From Mesorhizobium sp. L-8-3 (GTDB lineage: Bacteria; Pseudomonadota; Alphaproteobacteria; Rhizobiales; Rhizobiaceae), in the NCBI RefSeq assembly GCF_016756615.1, contig NZ_AP023262.1, positions 3,287,501-3,351,500 of the forward strand: a stretch of DNA of 64,000 bases, read 5' to 3'. The position numbers and the translations under genes are program-made. Shown piece after piece: positions 63,122-64,000 of the stretch (its first letter is position 1; each line of letters opens with the position of its first letter). The notes under the pieces are model-generated. The model did not search any database. It saw nothing but the letters and a program-made list of their open reading frames with translations, and was not told where the DNA came from.

Positions 63122-63877
63122 TCAGTCACCCAGAACCTGCGACAGGAACTGCTTGGTCCGCTCGCTGCGGGCGGCGGTGAAGAACTGTTCCGGAGGCGCT
63201 TGTTCGACGATTTCACCCTGGTCCATGAAGATCACGCGATCGGCGACACGTCGGGCGAACCCCATCTCATGGGTCACGCAGATCATCGTCATGCCTTCGG
63301 ACGCCAGAGTGACCATGACATCGAGCACCTCGGAGATCATTTCCGGGTCGAGCGCGGAAGTCGGTTCGTCGAACAGCATGATCTGCGGCTGCATGCACAA
63401 GGAGCGCGCAATGGCGACGCGCTGTTGCTGGCCGCCGGAAAGCTGGCCGGGGTATTTCGCCGCCTGTTCGGGAATGCGGACCTTCTCAAGATAGCGCAGC
63501 GCGATCGCCTCGGCTTCCGCACGGGGCAGCTTGCGCACCAGCATCGGCGCGAGCAGGCAGTTCTCCAGCACCGTCATGTGCGGAAACAGGTTGAAGTGCT
63601 GGAACACCATTCCGACTTCCCGCCGGATCTCGTCGATATTGGCGACGTCGTCATTCAGTTCCGTACCGAGCACGACGATCCTGCCGGCATTGTGCTGCTC
63701 AAGTCGATTGATGCACCGGATCATCGTGGACTTGCCGGAGCCCGATGGTCCGCAAACGACGATTTTCTCTCCGCGTGCCACCGTGAGATTGACATCGCGC
63801 AACGCATGGAAGGTACCGTAGTACTTGTTCATGCTCTCGATCTGGACGGCTGCGGCGGCGGAACCCGAGTGGATCAT
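63122..63877 (-). CDS. Polar amino acid ABC transporter ATP-binding protein (GlnQ/ArtP type)
   Basis: The 251-residue ATPase has Walker A '[20 protein letters not shown]', '[20 protein letters not shown]', signature '[20 protein letters not shown]' and Walker B '[20 protein letters not shown]', followed by '[20 protein letters not shown]'. This pattern is specific for the PAAT family. TAGGAGC precedes the ATG. It energises the importer whose permease gene is cut by the window's right edge. Confidence 0.95.
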   Translation of the reverse strand: MIHSGSAAAAVQIESMNKYYGTFHALRDVNLTVARGEKIVVCGPSGSGKSTMIRCINRLEQHNAGRIVVLGTELNDDVANIDEIRREVGMVFQHFNLFPHMTVLENCLLAPMLVRKLPRAEAEAIALRYLEKVRIPEQAAKYPGQLSGGQQQRVAIARSLCMQPQIMLFDEPTSALDPEMISEVLDVMVTLASEGMTMICVTHEMGFARRVADRVIFMDQGEIVEQAPPEQFFTAARSERTKQFLSQVLGD

Positions 63878-63886
63878 GACTTGCTC

Positions 63887-64000
63887 CTATCGTTCGCCCA
63901 CCGACATACGGCGCTCGAGGAACGCGCCGTAGCGCGAGAGGCTGAATACGAAGGTGAAGTAGATCAGGGCTATGAAGACATAGACTTCGACATAGGCGAA
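63887..64000 (-). CDS. Amino acid ABC transporter permease, C-terminal part only
   Basis: The last 37 codons are in the window; the gene continues beyond 64000. 'VYVFIALIYFTFVFSLSRYG' and 'AFLERRMSVGER' form the typical end of a HisM/GlnP-type permease: a final membrane helix and a basic tail. The stop is 9 bp before the start of the ATPase gene, so they are one operon. The binding protein and a second permease should lie further right. Confidence 0.85.
   Translation of the reverse strand, partial: FAYVEVYVFIALIYFTFVFSLSRYGAFLERRMSVGER

Overview
The window is GC-rich DNA, densely packed with catabolic and transport genes. It looks like a chromosome or large replicon of an alphaproteobacterium, most likely of the rhizobial order (Hyphomicrobiales). 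This rests on gene content: phasin, pntAB, ABC and TRAP importers with their own catabolic enzymes, a cytochrome c', several small rhizobial-type hypothetical proteins, and many IS110, IS21 and IS256 traces. No rRNA, tRNA or CRISPR array was found.

Layout. (1) 2-6734: a 5'-truncated protein of about 1500 residues, an OmpA-like small protein, a class-A-beta-lactamase-fold serine hydrolase and a secreted DUF1566-type protein. (2) 7247-11087: pntAB, then a frameshifted chaC. (3) 11298-28452: a scar-rich segment of about 16.8 kb bounded by two 143-bp direct repeats. Each repeat carries the last codons of gltS facing the last codons of the regulator gene that is complete only on the right. Inside lie two radical-SAM genes, a cupredoxin cut by an amber codon, aldose epimerase, phasin, an ABC/FtsX/AttH operon, an IS256 element with an 8-bp target duplication inside a dead serine recombinase, a broken IS110 gene and a cytochrome c' gene. 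(4) 28342-39605: a XylR/DmpR-type regulator without GAFTGA, divergent from a nine-gene catabolic operon (SDR, five-gene branched-chain-type ABC importer, zinc alcohol dehydrogenase, alpha/beta hydrolase, two-component flavin monooxygenase). (5) 40050-43963: a berberine-bridge-type oxidase with a divergent HxlR regulator, a DAO-family oxidase and a small protein. (6) 44559-48476: a large RTX protein with four near-identical 312-bp repeats. (7) 48850-53985: a LysR regulator divergent from an FAD oxidoreductase/TRAP transporter operon. (8) 54119-64000, minus strand: an operon entering from the right edge, with an amino-acid-type ABC importer, GlcD-like oxidase, ThDP enzyme, HyuA, HyuB, aminotransferase and a uronate-dehydrogenase-like SDR.

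Regions 4, 7 and 8 each pair a transporter with oxidoreductases and, in 4 and 7, a divergent regulator, so they read as substrate-specific catabolic islands whose substrates cannot be named from sequence. The best candidates for undescribed biology are the region 8 operon, the regulator/operon pair of region 4, the large protein cluster of region 1, and the repeat-bounded island of region 3.
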